A stretch of 64,000 bases of DNA from Ligustrum vulgare (taxonomy: Eukaryota; Streptophyta; Magnoliopsida; Lamiales; Oleaceae), in NCBI GenBank assembly GCA_963555705.1, contig OY743177.1, positions 51,660,596-51,724,595 on the forward strand, in the 5' to 3' direction. This document shows positions 46,077 through 57,375 of the stretch, one piece after another. Made by a program: the position numbers and the translations under genes. The stretch's first letter is position 1. Each line of letters starts with the position of its first letter. Under the pieces are notes generated by a model, which saw only the letters and a program-made list of their open reading frames with translations, was not told where the DNA came from and did not search any database.

Positions 46077-46087
46077 TTTGGGGGTGT
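46077..46087 (+). other. Polypurine tract of element IV
   Basis: TTTGGGGGTGT lies directly before the TGATAAGTG start of the 3' LTR. Confidence 0.7.
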
Positions 46088-47685
46088 TGATAAGTGTATT
46101 TTATACACTTATTTTCATCCTAAAAGTAGGATTTTAATTGTTTGTTCAAGAATATTTGTTATTTATTTCGTTGTTTTTTGTTTATATTTCAGGAATAATC
46201 CCAAAGTCCAGAAAGTAAAGGAAATGGAGAAAAAACAAGTCATTTGGATGATGAAAAAGCTAAAGTGTGAAAATCAAGAGTTGATGAAGTAAATCAAAGG
46301 GTCAATTGGAAGAAAAGTCAAAGAAAGAACCTAATTGGAAGAAATTAGAAGTTGAATGAAGAAGGACCAAATTGTAAATACTCAATGATTGATTCGGACT
46401 ATGATACGATACGTGAAGATTTCTAGGAGTCAATTGGATGCAATTAAAAGTAAAAAATAAACGGAATATAATAAGAATATTATCATAAATTCATTCCAAT
46501 CACACGAGATTTTGGGGCTGATTTTTAGTCAGACTTTGAAACCTAATTTCTGGGTAGTAAATGTTTGAATTGGGAAAATAATATTTCAAGAAGAATTGTA
46601 TCCCTTTAAGTTATATTTCTAAAGCAATTTGAATCACCTCAATCAGATAAGGGAATAGAAAGATATGACCAAAATACTGAATACTGTGCAGTGATAAAAA
46701 GATCTCCCGCGAATGTAACTTTTCTTGTTCGATTGGAACTCTTTTGGAAGTCAATTTGGACGAGATTCTCAACATTATTCTCTCCCAAGTAACCTAAGCT
46801 CCGAGAACATCTATATATACATTTCTTGGAGCACGAAATTAGGGGTCTCCAATTGTCTTGTTCCATGCCAAAATGCTGTCAAAGTGCGAGGGATCTATGC
46901 CACGCCAAGAACACAATTGAAGACCAAAGAACAAGAAGATGAATAGGGTGACGTCCTTTTATTTTTCTTGTGATTTCTATTCAACTATGTTTCTAGGCTA
47001 GGTTAATTGTGTTGTAATTGTGATGAAGTTTTGATTTCTTGACTCCATGTTTTCATCTATTATTTATTTTATGCAATTTATGGTTTTGATGCAATTGATT
47101 CGTGTTTTGATTATCATATAATTCTCTGGCCAATTATTATGTGATTGATGCTATGATTTCTTAAGTTTGAAAGATTAGGATTTCATTAGATTTGTTTCAA
47201 TTGCCACAAAGTCCGATAGGGGATAGAAATATACCCCTATACTTTGTATTTTCTGCTATAGTATTCACAAATATTTTAATGTTTTCTTACACATTCGGAT
47301 TCAACATAGAAATATAATTGGATCGTGCGTAGTAATATGTGTTAATGCTTGTTCGAAAGGGAGTTTTAACTACACTTGGAATATGGAAATTCAAAATCCA
47401 TGAATTGTATTTAAATAATTTGGTTAAAATATGGATGATAAAGTGAAAATGGATTCATGATTCTAACGCATTTATTTTCATAAGATTTGAAATCAAAATT
47501 GTCATTCTTTAGTTTAATCTTTATTCTAGTTTTCAAAAACAACAATTTCCAACTCAGTCAATTTTTTAGTTCCAGTTAAGGTTAATAATCTAAAATAAAA
47601 TTTACAACAATCTCTGTGAGATCGATACTTGGACTCACGTCCACTTTATTACTTGTGCGACCCGTGTACTTGCAGTTTGAACACA
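46088..47685 (+). repeat. 3' LTR of element IV
   Basis: It starts TGATAAGTGTATTTTATACAC and ends ...TTTGAACACA. It is similar to 39145-40719 throughout. EDR2-like coding sequence starts directly after it. Confidence 0.83.
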
Positions 47686-47850
47686 TGGCAAGTTGACCAG
47701 CATTCTGAGAAGAGCATGGAGTACTTGCAGTCGTCTCTTCCAACGAGAATTTGGAAATCGCATGGTCAGGGCTTCTCCCAACTTATTAAGCCAGGTGGTC
47801 AAGAAAGTGATTCCAACTCCCATGCAACTCATGTCAAAGGGAGATGTTAA
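47686..47850 (+). pseudogene. EDR2-like gene, 3' end after element IV
   Basis: It reads WQVDQHSEKSMEYLQSSL, then RIWKSHGQGFSQL and KPGGQESDSNSH, to a TAA at 47848. It matches the end of the 26.3-kb copy, and this similarity continues to about 47925 as 3' UTR. Joined in order with 38428-39144 it is the C-terminus of the same gene, showing that element IV cut it near its end. Confidence 0.83.
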
Positions 47851-47925
47851 TCATAAAAGTAATGCCGACAAGTTATAGGTATTACTTTTGGACACAATTA
47901 AATTGCCACTGAAAAAGTAGAATTA

Positions 47926-49369
47926 TATTAGCTAGCATGCTCCTAGAGTGTATTAAGTTACTATTTTTGAAGTAGTCGACCTTCTTTCTCAATTTATCCT
48001 GAATTGGTGTCATACACACTATTTAGTATATTCATTTCATTAAATTAAATGTTGTCCATTCTAGTATGTAGACAAACCTTGTAGTGCGTAAATGATCACT
48101 AACTGCCATTTGAGCAGGTTTTCATACTCTGTCAAATACTGTGAAAGAGTTGTGCATAATTTCACATTAATAGGATCTGGCTTTGACTCTCAACTATAAG
48201 AAGACCATCTTTCTCAGTTTGTATGTAATATAAATCTCATATAATTTAAAATTCAATATGATTCTTGGATGATCTAAATTTGGATATGCATGTTCGAATC
48301 AATTTTGCTCATTACTTGATTGTTTTCGATTCAGCATTTCTTTTGAATATTTTCTGATAACCTATAGTGTATTGAAGATCAAAATTACCTCAATTGTACG
48401 AATTCTCCTTCCAACAATTTTGAGATTCTTATCTTGTGCTATCCTGTATGACTTTCGAATCTTTTGCCTACGTTATGATTATTTTTGTTTCTTAATGCCA
48501 TGGCTTCAAAACTTATCTATCCTTCAAAAACATCAGCATCAATCGGTCAAATTTAATGAGCACATCTTTGTCGAAATGTTAAGAACCTTTCTAATATTAC
48601 GCGTCAACTTCCTTGCAAGTTCATTTTCTTTAGTCAAATAACATCATCCATTAGTTACCACTGTAAAGTTATTGCGCATAAACGCCTAGGGGAGAGATCA
48701 ATAAATTGTCATTTTATGTACCTTAATCTTGGAAGTTCTAATTCCTGTTATGAAATTTGACTCTGGTGGTCAGGAGCGCAGTCCTCTTTCAAAATAAGAT
48801 ATTGTCATAGTGAACCCTACATTTAGTGCTTGTGAGTTTTTGAAAATTAAGTGATTGTTTGGATGATGTATGGATAAAAAGCCAGGAAAAATTATGGTCA
48901 AGTTGATTTTTTATTTTTATTTTTTGGAGATATGAGTCATAAAATGTGTGTGGGACACGAGTCATTTCTAATAAATCACTTCAAACAATTGCTTAAAGGG
49001 TCTTTGCCTTCACAGATGAGCCCTAGTTTCACGGGGCATCTTTCTTCTTGGCACATAAAGGAGCACCGTGCGGTAGTAGTAGTTTGCTCTGTTAGACTAC
49101 CTTCTGCCTTTTCTTACTTGTCTCGGTACGAAAGAAGATTTAATTAGAAATTGAAGAAAACTTCACAAGAGATAATTTGAATACATTGAAACTTGATTGT
49201 TCATTGATTGTAGAAAGCAGTAAATTACATTGACTGATGAAAGTAGTAAATTACAAATAGGGAAAAATACATAAATAAGGTATTTATAAATGCAAATTTC
49301 AAAATTAAGATGAAACTTGTATAGTTTCAAAAATCAGGTTATAATTAAGATTCATTAATTAAATTAAGT
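47926..49369. other. Intergenic DNA
   Basis: No gene or element is recognised. Short frames at 48372-48641 and 48932-49147 lack any family signature. Confidence 0.4.
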
Positions 49370-49800
49370 AATTAAAAATATTTTATTAATTTTATATATT
49401 AAGGTCACAAGTTCTATAATTTCAAGTCACAAAATACAAATCTTTTAGATCACAAATAAAGTCAGTGACACAAATTATCAAAATAGTATGTCACAAATTA
49501 GACTTAATTTCAGTACACAATAACAAAATTTTTAGGTCACAAATTATAAAAAATATTAGGTCACAAATCAGATTTATTTTAGGTCACATTATAAGTGAGG
49601 CTCTAAGTTAAAGTCACAAATTTTCGTATTAGTAGGTCACAAAATGTCAAATTAATTGAACATATTTCTAGATCATGCTTATAAAATTGTTAAATAACAA
49701 ATTTTTAAGTCATAATTATCAAATTATTAGGTTACAATTATTTGATTTCTTAGTAACAACTTGTCAATTATTAGGTTACATATTTTTTTAAGTCACATTT
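49370..49800. repeat. Degenerate GGTCACAAAT repeat tract
   Basis: (G)GTCACAAAT or close variants recur more than ten times at irregular 20-40-bp spacing. The reverse-complement word (ATTTGTGAT/ATTTGTGACC) recurs at 14360-14710, so the two tracts look related but inverted. Confidence 0.5.
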
Positions 49801-50480
49801 ACTGCCATCTCTCTCTCTCTCTCTCTCTCAAGAGAACACCAATCACCATTGCCTCTCCCTTTCTTTCACGCATAGACACCAGCCTCTCTCCCTCACTCAA
49901 CACCGCCAGTCCAGCGGCTACACCAATCACCACCACCTTCTTCCCTCTCAAACCAGTTACCCTCCCCATCTGTTCCTCTCTTCTCTCACAGACTCCACCG
50001 CACCTCACAAAGCTGCCGGCACCCACCTTCAACAACCACCACTCTCCTCTCTCTTTCGCACAGCACAGACCAACCTTCCTTCCACTGACCAACGCCGACC
50101 CTTTATCTCCCGCAACACACAGAAACCTTCTTCAACCCGTTGCTTCTCTCTTTCCCCTCACAACAACCTGCCACTCACCAGTCACCACCACCGCTTCCCT
50201 CTTTTCCCCAAAAACCAACCCTCCTCTACTTCACTCTCGCTTCAAATCGACTCGGTGACGCCGCTGCTAGATCTATGCAGTGGCACCGCCGCTTGATTGA
50301 GGCAGCGGCTGTAAGTTGCGGCCGGTGAAATTGCTGCTGCCAATGACGATTTGTGGCAACATTCGAAGAAGGCTGGATGTCGGCGGATTTGTGGTTGTTG
50401 GGAGGAAGGGGCTGAGGTGGAGATATGCGTACTGGGAGAGAAAGGGAATATAGAGAGAAAAAAAGTAATTAGGGTTTGAA
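49801..50480. repeat. Pyrimidine-rich low-complexity block
   Basis: A (CT)n run at 49808-49829 leads into C/T/A-rich DNA to about 50260, then a GCCGCTGC-rich, G-rich part to 50480. It gives long frames on both strands (49761-50258 plus; 49799-50092 minus) with skewed Ser/Pro/Thr composition, so neither is convincing as a gene. Confidence 0.5.
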
Positions 50481-50910
50481 GTAATGTATTGCAATTAAAA
50501 ATTGGGATATGGTTGAATAAATAATATAATATTATTATGTAAATTTTTAATTAATTAAGTTTTGAATTAAGATCTGATTTTTGAAGTAATACAAGTTTCA
50601 TCTCATATACGAATTTGAATCTTTAAAAGTAGGATTGGGTGTAATTTCCTCTTACAAATATTGGTGTAGGGGGTGGACACCAAAAAGTTGAAAGTTTTAA
50701 ATTTTGTTACCCTCTATAATAGCTTAAAAACGAAAAAACCTAAGTTGCAGGTAGACGTTAAAAAGCTGAAGAATCATGATAAAGTTTTACAATTAAAAGG
50801 GAATTACAATAATTGAAATAATATTTACGAAATGTGGCAAAAATTGGGCAAACTACGACTGAAAGTGAGTCAAGAGGCTAAGAATAGATGTTGTCCTTGA
50901 CACCTGGTGC

Positions 50911-51482
50911 GGTATAAGGATTTTGGACGTGTGAATCCTTAGGTGAATTGCTCAATTGGGAGATGAATGATTTTGAGCCCTCCTATGCATTTTATTTCAT
51001 ACAGTAGAAGAGATTAATCAGTTTGTCACTTTCAGGTCCTGTTTGCCGTATGTTATCACATTTCATGCCAATTAGAAGAGATTAATGTTCACTTTGCAGT
51101 TATTCGAAGTCCATGTTGAACATCCAGCTTCCATTGTCCCAATTGCAAGTTGTACTTGCTTCATGTATATTTATCGTGTGGTATAAATTGGGGTTAGTAG
51201 CCCGTTTGAAGGCAACAAGCCGAGTGTTAACTCTTCACCATTATTCATCGGTTTTAAAATTCTTTCATGTGTGGACGCCAAATTGTAGTTCTAAAACTCG
51301 TGATGTTTATAGTTATGAAATGACATTACAACTGCGTCCTATATTGACTTTTGTAATGTTTTGCCCCTTATTAGTTTTCGTTTCTAGGTGTTGAAGCATG
51401 TAAAATGCAACTTCAGATTCTACTAGATAAGACATTGTTAAATAATCGAGTTTTAGGCTATTTCTCTTCCTATTAACAAAAA
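50911..51482 (+). repeat. Dispersed direct repeat, copy 1
   Basis: It matches 55549-56110 with small differences (both contain TTCATGCCAATTAGAAGAGATTAATGTT, written here only as a landmark in two parts: TTCATGCCAATTAG and AAGAGATTAATGTT). It could be part of a transposon or the 3' region of a duplicated gene. No protein is recognised. Confidence 0.7.
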
Positions 51483-51839
51483 TATCCATGACAGCCCATC
51501 TTGGCTATCAATGCAATGCCATAAGTGGAATTTAGGCCTACAGCCGCCTTAATAACATGAATCTTGAAATTTGACACCCCTAATAACGTACTTTGATATA
51601 GGCCACCTTGATCAAAACAATTCAATGAAATACCATCTAATTATCTCTTGAAATAATTAATTTGAATATTGAAATTTGAAACCAACGTCCTAAATATAAT
51701 CAATTTAATTAATTGTCACCAACAACTCAAATGGAAGAGATAATCACATTCATTGTACATTTTAATCCTCATCTTCTATGCCCCTAGAAGTCCCCCCTCT
51801 CTCCCTCCCTCTTCAAATTTCAATAATCATGAGCAGTTA

Positions 51840-52323
51840 CTAATTACTATGATGAGAATGAGGAGGAGAATCAAGAGGTTGAGGATGATAAAGATATGTT
51901 TGGCTCTTATGTTGAAACCTATGTGATAACCCCTGCAGATAAACCAACTTTGTTGTGTTCATATCACAATTTAGGACAAAAAATCCTAAAACTTGAGATT
52001 TGACAAAGAGAAGAGATGGGTGCTAGCTTCGGATTCAGTTTTCAATTCGCTAAGAGATTTCACCAAGAACAATATTAGTCTCGTCAAGGAGGCTCTCAAT
52101 AATCGACTTTCTCATCTGCATCCCCCCAGGAACCTCGAGTTCACATGAAGTAGTATCCATATGGGTGTGCCATTTTTGAAAGATGATCGAAGTAATGTGA
52201 TTTTACTGAAATCTCTACGACCCCAAGATTTTAGGGTCAAGGAATTTTTTTCCATGTTAAAGAACATCAAACGATGTTATGAATTGGTCAGGAACTTGCT
52301 ATATCACACCATTGATTGATGCT
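51840..52323 (+). pseudogene. Patellin-like (CRAL-TRIO/Sec14-type) protein, N-terminal fragment
   Basis: An acidic stretch (YDENEEENQEVEDDKD, about 51850-51900) is followed by SLVKEALNNRL (about 52077-52110) and then, after stops, MGVPFLKDDRSNVILLKSLR and DFRVKEFFSMLKN (52161-52260). The G-VPLL-DDRSDVILLKFLRA...FKV...MLKN pattern is the CRAL-TRIO N-terminal region of plant patellins, membrane-trafficking phosphoinositide-binding proteins. The lipid-binding lobe and GOLD domain are missing. Stops near 52155 and 52320 and frame changes show it is dead. Confidence 0.65.
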
Positions 52324-52955
52324 TTCCTTGATGATTCCTACTTCGAAAGATACTAGACCATTGCCAGTATCAGAATCGTATATGTTTTCGACGGTGTTTC
52401 TTTTGTGATGAATATTTTGTTCTAGTTATTGGGAATCCTCTGTTATTATTTGTTAAGGGAGAAATAGAAAAAGTAGAAGACTTAATTAAAGATGAACGAA
52501 GTTCAAATCTTATTCTTGGGTATCCTCTTTAATGAAAATATTTTGTTATTTTCATGGAATGACACTCTTAACGTTGTCTACTTCTGTCCACAAGTTAGAT
52601 TATCAGGTTCTATCCATCGGTACCTATGTAAGGATACCTCGATTGTGTAATCAAAATCATTATTCATTTTTCAATCTACCTGATATTACATGAACCATAT
52701 TCCTCTGGGGCACATTACAAGGACAACAAGATTTAAGCGTAGAACACAACAAACTAGGCATTATGTTGGAGAAGGAATAAATGTGTATAGATTTATGCGT
52801 AGAAAATCCCGCATCACATGAACACAACAAGCTTAGGAAATTACTGAGGCATGTCCTTCGTACAAACAAAACAAAAAGTGGAAATGCCCCAATTTAGTTC
52901 AAAGGGACGTCCAAATGATGTCGTATGCATCTTTGAAGGCCATAAAGAACAATAT
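52324..52955. other. No clear gene
   Basis: Nothing recognisable beyond the patellin-like fragment. No further Sec14 motifs were found. Confidence 0.35.
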
Positions 52956-53805
52956 TGATGTGATCCAAAACAGGAGACCAAAGGCCAAGTCTAGCCATCG
53001 GCAATATGACAGTGATCTACGTGCAAAACGGAGCAAGTTCCATATTGGGATCGAGCTGAGAAGAGGAACGGATCAAGCCGAATCAAGGAATCGAAGTCCA
53101 AAGAACAAACTAAAAAAAAGAACAGAAGCCATCTCACAACCGTAAAAGTGGAAGTTATGGCCATAACACAACATTCGCAAATTTTGTGCAGAACTTAAAT
53201 TACAGTCGTAAGGGACTCTTTCATGGCCGTAACTAGATTATGACTTTTTGTTTCAGTGTACCAATTACGGTCGTAAATATCGATGTCACAGCCGTAACTA
53301 ATGCAATCACTTTTGGACCCAAGAGACGATTACAGCTGTAACTTAGGAGCCGCGTTTTGGACTTTAGTTGCAGCTAGGGTTTATTTCTTTACGCCTCTTT
53401 TTGTTATATTATGTTTCTTTTCCATTGTAAAAGACAGTTTGAATTTATTGATATTGTTGAGAAATGATTCTCTTGTTAAAAGGTTGAGTTATTCCCTTTT
53501 TTCTTGAACTTATCAAAGATTAATTCTTTGTGGCATTCACCCAACGAACTTATCAAGGAATTGACAACCCTTGTGGCCTTCATCAATCTTGGTTCATATT
53601 CCGCATCGTTCTCACATCGTGAATATTGGGTCAATGTTTTATCATCAATTCTATCATTTAATTCCGTTATTTTATATCTTGTTTTTGTGTTTAATCAGTT
53701 TTAGATCTTTCCTAGGTTATTATTTTCATTATTCCGCGTTTTCGTCGAGATTCTCGATTGGGATCGGGTCAATTATGTTCAGGAAAAAACGTAATAATGA
53801 CATCA
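52956..53805 (+). repeat. LTR-like block related to element V LTR
   Basis: It starts TGATGTGATCCAAAAC, like the element V LTR (TGATGTGATCCAGACC), carries the same CGGCCG-type dyad array and a TATA-like TTATATTATG near 53403, and has a possible ...CATCA end at 53805. The flanks (AATAT, CCAAG) do not match, so the right limit is a guess. It may be a solo or truncated LTR. Confidence 0.5.
53137..53338 (+). promoter_or_regulatory. Dyad array, three pairs at 21 bp
   Basis: Cores start at 53137/53158, 53203/53224 and 53268/53289, with a single at 53333. Within-pair spacing is 21 bp each time and pair starts are 66, 65 and 65 bp apart. Words are degenerate (CAACCG, TGGCCA, CAGTCG, TGGCCG, CGGTCG, CAGCCG, CAGCTG), yet the spacing is intact. 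Confidence 0.55.
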
Positions 53806-55548
53806 CCAAGGTGGTTTCTTTTGGATGAAACAATGAACAAAACTTTCAACTGGTTCTTATAGAATAGATTATGAATCTGGAAAACAATTTGTTCTCAACA
53901 AAAAGAACTAGATTTTTAACTTAAATGAGATTTAGAACTCCCTGCACTAATGAAGAAAAATACTGTTATTAAGAATACAAAAACTTAAAATCCCTGCCAG
54001 AACAAATATAAAACCTCCAAAAAAATTCTATAGTAAAAGCTATACTACACCGCATCCAACATCTTAAACACTTGTAAGTGGCATAGCTTTTGCCCCCATT
54101 TGCATAGCTTCATAGATAACCTGTCGATTCTGTCCTTTCTCTCTTCCTTCCAGTATGCCACTTCAGCTATTCCAATTAAGACAAACACGAAGATTCAGAG
54201 GGGGCTCCCACCTCACAAAATGGATCAGCTTAAGTTGCATTCTAATCACAAATATTAGCCCATCGTCACTAGTAGGTGTATTTAGTTACACCGTCTTCTG
54301 CCGAGCAAATCCTAATCAGTTGAACCAAAAATCTTCACACAACGCTGGTAACTAATTGAGGCATTTTCCATTTCATAATATTGGACAAATTAATAATGAT
54401 TTTGATTACACATTAGAGGTATCCTTACACGGGCACTGATGGATAGAACTACGAAATCTAACTCACTCTGTCATTTCTCTTAGTCCCTCTTTTCAAAAAA
54501 TGTTGAAATCATGTGTCCAAAGAACTTGTTCCTTTTGGAATAGTCTCTTTTTGGTTAAAAAGAAAATGTCATAAGCAGAAGAAAGCAATAGTCCTTTTTA
54601 GTCTAACAAAAGAAAAATGGATTCAATGATTTTACTTAATGGTAGTCTCAATTTTGATCCATAAAAGGTGGTTTTCTTCTCCAATAATTGTTTCGATAGA
54701 GATCAGAAATGCAGTTCTATTTCAATTAAGTTTTTTTTTTTTTTTTGTTAAGGAAACCTTTCAAAGTCGAATATACCTCTTCCAAAATTTTGTGCAGGTA
54801 AAAAATGAAATCAGGTATTAGTTACACTTGTTTACAAGAATAGCGGATGGGTGAAAGAATGGAAAGAAAAGGCCATCGGTAACATATTTTTCAGAGACGG
54901 GCAAATGCATATCTAATTGCTACAATTATAGAAATCGTTGGTGAACATGGAAGAACAAGAAGTATCTTCATTAGCTTTCCATTTCCACAATGCTTGGGGG
55001 AGGCTCATGTGGAAATCAATGCCAAAACTTTCCTCATGTGCGACCTCTGTTGTGCTTCCCGGCCTGTGCAATATTCGATCAGTTCTGCTACTTTTCAAAT
55101 ACTTGGGAAGGTTTCTTCATTTGGTCGTAAGGTCTGCTCAAGGGAGGCTCTTATGCTGTCTTTTTTTGGATTAGCTTGCCGAACCAGGTCACTATCTGTT
55201 AAAATTTCGAATTGCATAGGATGCTGCAAGTGCTTTCCCTCTTTCACATGAACAGATGGCACTATTTTGGGAATATCAGTTACGATTTTTTGGTGAATCT
55301 ATTATTCTTTGTAACTTATCCAAATTATTTTATATATCTTTTATTCCAATATCATCTTCTATAATTATGGATGATAATTTTACAATTTATTCATTTTAAG
55401 GTGGGTTTCATGACAATCAATATTTTTCCATGTCAATTGTCAAGTTGCAGTTTCATACATGAGTATCAGGCAAAAGACCTTCCCCCCCCCCCCCCCCCCC
55501 CCCCCCTAAAACTATCATTTTGGACCTTGGCATTGCGGATGAAGCCCA
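53806..55548. other. Unassigned DNA
   Basis: No family is recognised. The segment 54940-55250 has long frames on both strands (minus: PMQFEILTDSDLVRQANPKK; plus: HVEINAKTFLMCDLC), which could be a coding remnant. A run of 25 C lies at 55482-55506. Confidence 0.3.
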
Positions 55549-56110
55549 GGTATAAAGATTTTTGACACGTGAATCCTTTGGTCAATTGCTCGATTGGGAG
55601 TTAATGATTTTGAACCCTCTTAAGCATTTTATTTCATCCAGCAGAAGAGATTAATCAATCAGTTTGTCAATTTGAGGTCCTAGTCGCCATATGATATCGC
55701 ATTTCATGCCAATTAGAAGAGATTAATGTTGACTTCGCAGTTCTTTCAAAGTCTATATTGAACCTTCACCTTCCATTTTCCCAATTGCAGTTGTACTTGC
55801 TTCATGTATATTTATAGTGTGGTATAAACTGGGGTTAATAGCCCGTCTGAAGGCAGCAAGCTGAGTATTATCTCTTCACCATTATTCATCGGTTTTAAAA
55901 TTCTTTCATGTGTAGATGCCAAACTGTAGTTCTTCTAAAGCTCTTGATGTTTATTGCAATTGCATCCAGTAATGGATTATGTAATGTTTTCCCCCTTATT
56001 AGTTCTCGTTTCTAGGTGTTGAAGCATGTAAAATGCAACTTCGGATTCTACAAGACTAGACATTATTACATACTGAAATTTAGGCTATTTTTCTTTCCAT
56101 TAACAAAAAA
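55549..56110 (+). repeat. Dispersed direct repeat, copy 2
   Basis: Second copy of 50911-51482, same orientation, 4.6 kb away. Both copies end near a TTAACAAAAA stretch. Confidence 0.7.
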
Positions 56111-56244
56111 AGTTCCACACTCTTGTGATGTACAGACATATTATATTGACAAAAAATAATGTAATAAAATAGAATAATTGAAAAAATATCAAAAAAAATT
56201 TAACAAAATCCATTGTCTTTCTAGATTATAATAAGCTTTGTGTA

Positions 56245-56385
56245 TTATAAATTTTGAAATACCTCCTTAAACACAACATTTGTCATCACATTCGTTGGGT
56301 TTTCATCGTCATCGCATATCAATATTTTAAGACCACCACTATTTGTAACTCTCGAAACTAATATATACAATTGTTCATGGTATAT
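56245..56385 (-). pseudogene. Helitron/PIF1-type helicase, C-terminal fragment
   Basis: The minus strand reads HEQLYILVSRVTNSGGLKIL, then DDDENPTNVM and NVVFKEVFQNL and a stop. The QLYVALSRV...GLKIL...NVVYKEVF pattern is the end of PIF1-like helicases of plant Helitrons. Only about 45 residues remain. Confidence 0.7.
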
Positions 56386-56993
56386 TTCATTGACAAATTA
56401 TAATGTACTGACACGGAAAAATAAGAAAAAACTCAAACTGTTGAAATTTCAAAAAGTATTCCATTGACTAATATATACAATTGTTCATGATATATTCCAT
56501 TAAAATTTCGCTTTCACGAGAAGATGAAATTTTATTATTGGTATTAAAATCTTGTTAAAAAATAATAAACTTATTATGTTACACAATCATGTATACATTA
56601 AGTTACGATTCATTACATAAAATATAAGCATTACCTCTAAAGTTATGCATTGGCTTTGATCCATTGAAGATACAAATCCAAAAATAGGTATATGTAATAA
56701 GGAATTCAGACGGATTCCAAAGGAAAAATGTGAACAAACAATGCAGTTTTATTTTGAAAAGTTTCTGGAATAAGCATCTGGAAGCAAATGTACCTGAACA
56801 CCTATGACTTTTTTTTTTGAATATCGTTACTTTTTCTTAGACGACAAAATATTAATTTTTTCTCCAATTCCCAATCTAAAAATTGCAATACAAATTAATG
56901 ATTAATCCAAATATCGACAATATGAACAAAGATTTGTATTAAGAAGATATTCAATTCAAGACATTCAAATATATTTCATAATAATATCATTAC

Positions 56994-57028
56994 AAAGCCA
57001 CGTGTAACGCACTCGTTACTAACTAGTT
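56994..57028 (+). mobile_element. Possible Helitron 3' end
   Basis: AAGCCACGTGTAACGCACTCGTTACTAACTAGT resembles a worn Helitron 3' terminus (short hairpin, then CTAGT), written here as AAGCCACGTGTAACG plus CACTCGTTACTAACTAGT. The helicase fragment 600 bases to the left is in the opposite orientation, so they need not belong together. Confidence 0.35.
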
Positions 57029-57030
57029 CA

Positions 57031-57178
57031 AGAAAAGAGCTCAGGCATATATATAACCGACCGTGTGAGTTGCAATGAAAAACATCTTAGACAAGACCAA
57101 GCCAAGAAAAGAGCTCAGGCATATATATAACCGACCATGTGAGTTGTAATGAAGAACATCTTAGACAAGACCAGGCAT
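57031..57178 (+). repeat. 74-bp tandem duplication
   Basis: AGAAAAGAGCTCAGGCATAT starts at 57031 and 57105, with near-identical 74-bp units, and a partial third start follows. Confidence 0.85.
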
Positions 57179-57375
57179 ATAGGTCGATTTGTCATTCGTG
57201 ATCAAGCCGATCTCTGATATTTGAGTTATCATCCTTACCCTTGATTTATGAGATCGGGAATTTATGTCGATCAATATCTACTATTTATCTAGTCTGACAA
57301 GTTTACATGAATTAGTCTATTTAAAGTGACACCATTAATAAATATAAATAACATTACTTACTGACTCTGTTTTGT

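Larger units (their letters stand above)
39145..47685 (+). mobile_element. Element IV: Athila-like gypsy element inserted in the EDR2-like gene
   Basis: Two similar LTRs (about 39145-40719 and 46088-47685) enclose gag (41004-42424) and protease (about 42907-43413), and then 2.7 kb with no pol. Features shared with element I are the AGGCAA hairpin, the pre-PPT hairpin, the DLGAS protease and the order of parts. No TGGCGCC primer site is visible after the 5' LTR. The 5' LTR start is rearranged (TGATGATGATACACTT against TGATAAGTGTATTTTATACACTT), so no clean target duplication can be read. It sits between codons of the EDR2-like gene, which resumes at 47686. Confidence 0.87.

Noticed and set aside
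39140..47690. Target duplication of element IV (CAGCA/TGGCA)
   Set aside because: Only three of five bases match and the 5' LTR start is rearranged, so no duplication can be claimed.
49370..49800. Repeat tract considered as a CRISPR array
   Set aside because: Repeats are short and degenerate with irregular spacing, and the DNA is from a plant nucleus.
49761..50258. 165-residue plus frame and an overlapping 97-residue minus frame
   Set aside because: CT-repeat DNA keeps several frames open at once; neither has domain or codon signals.
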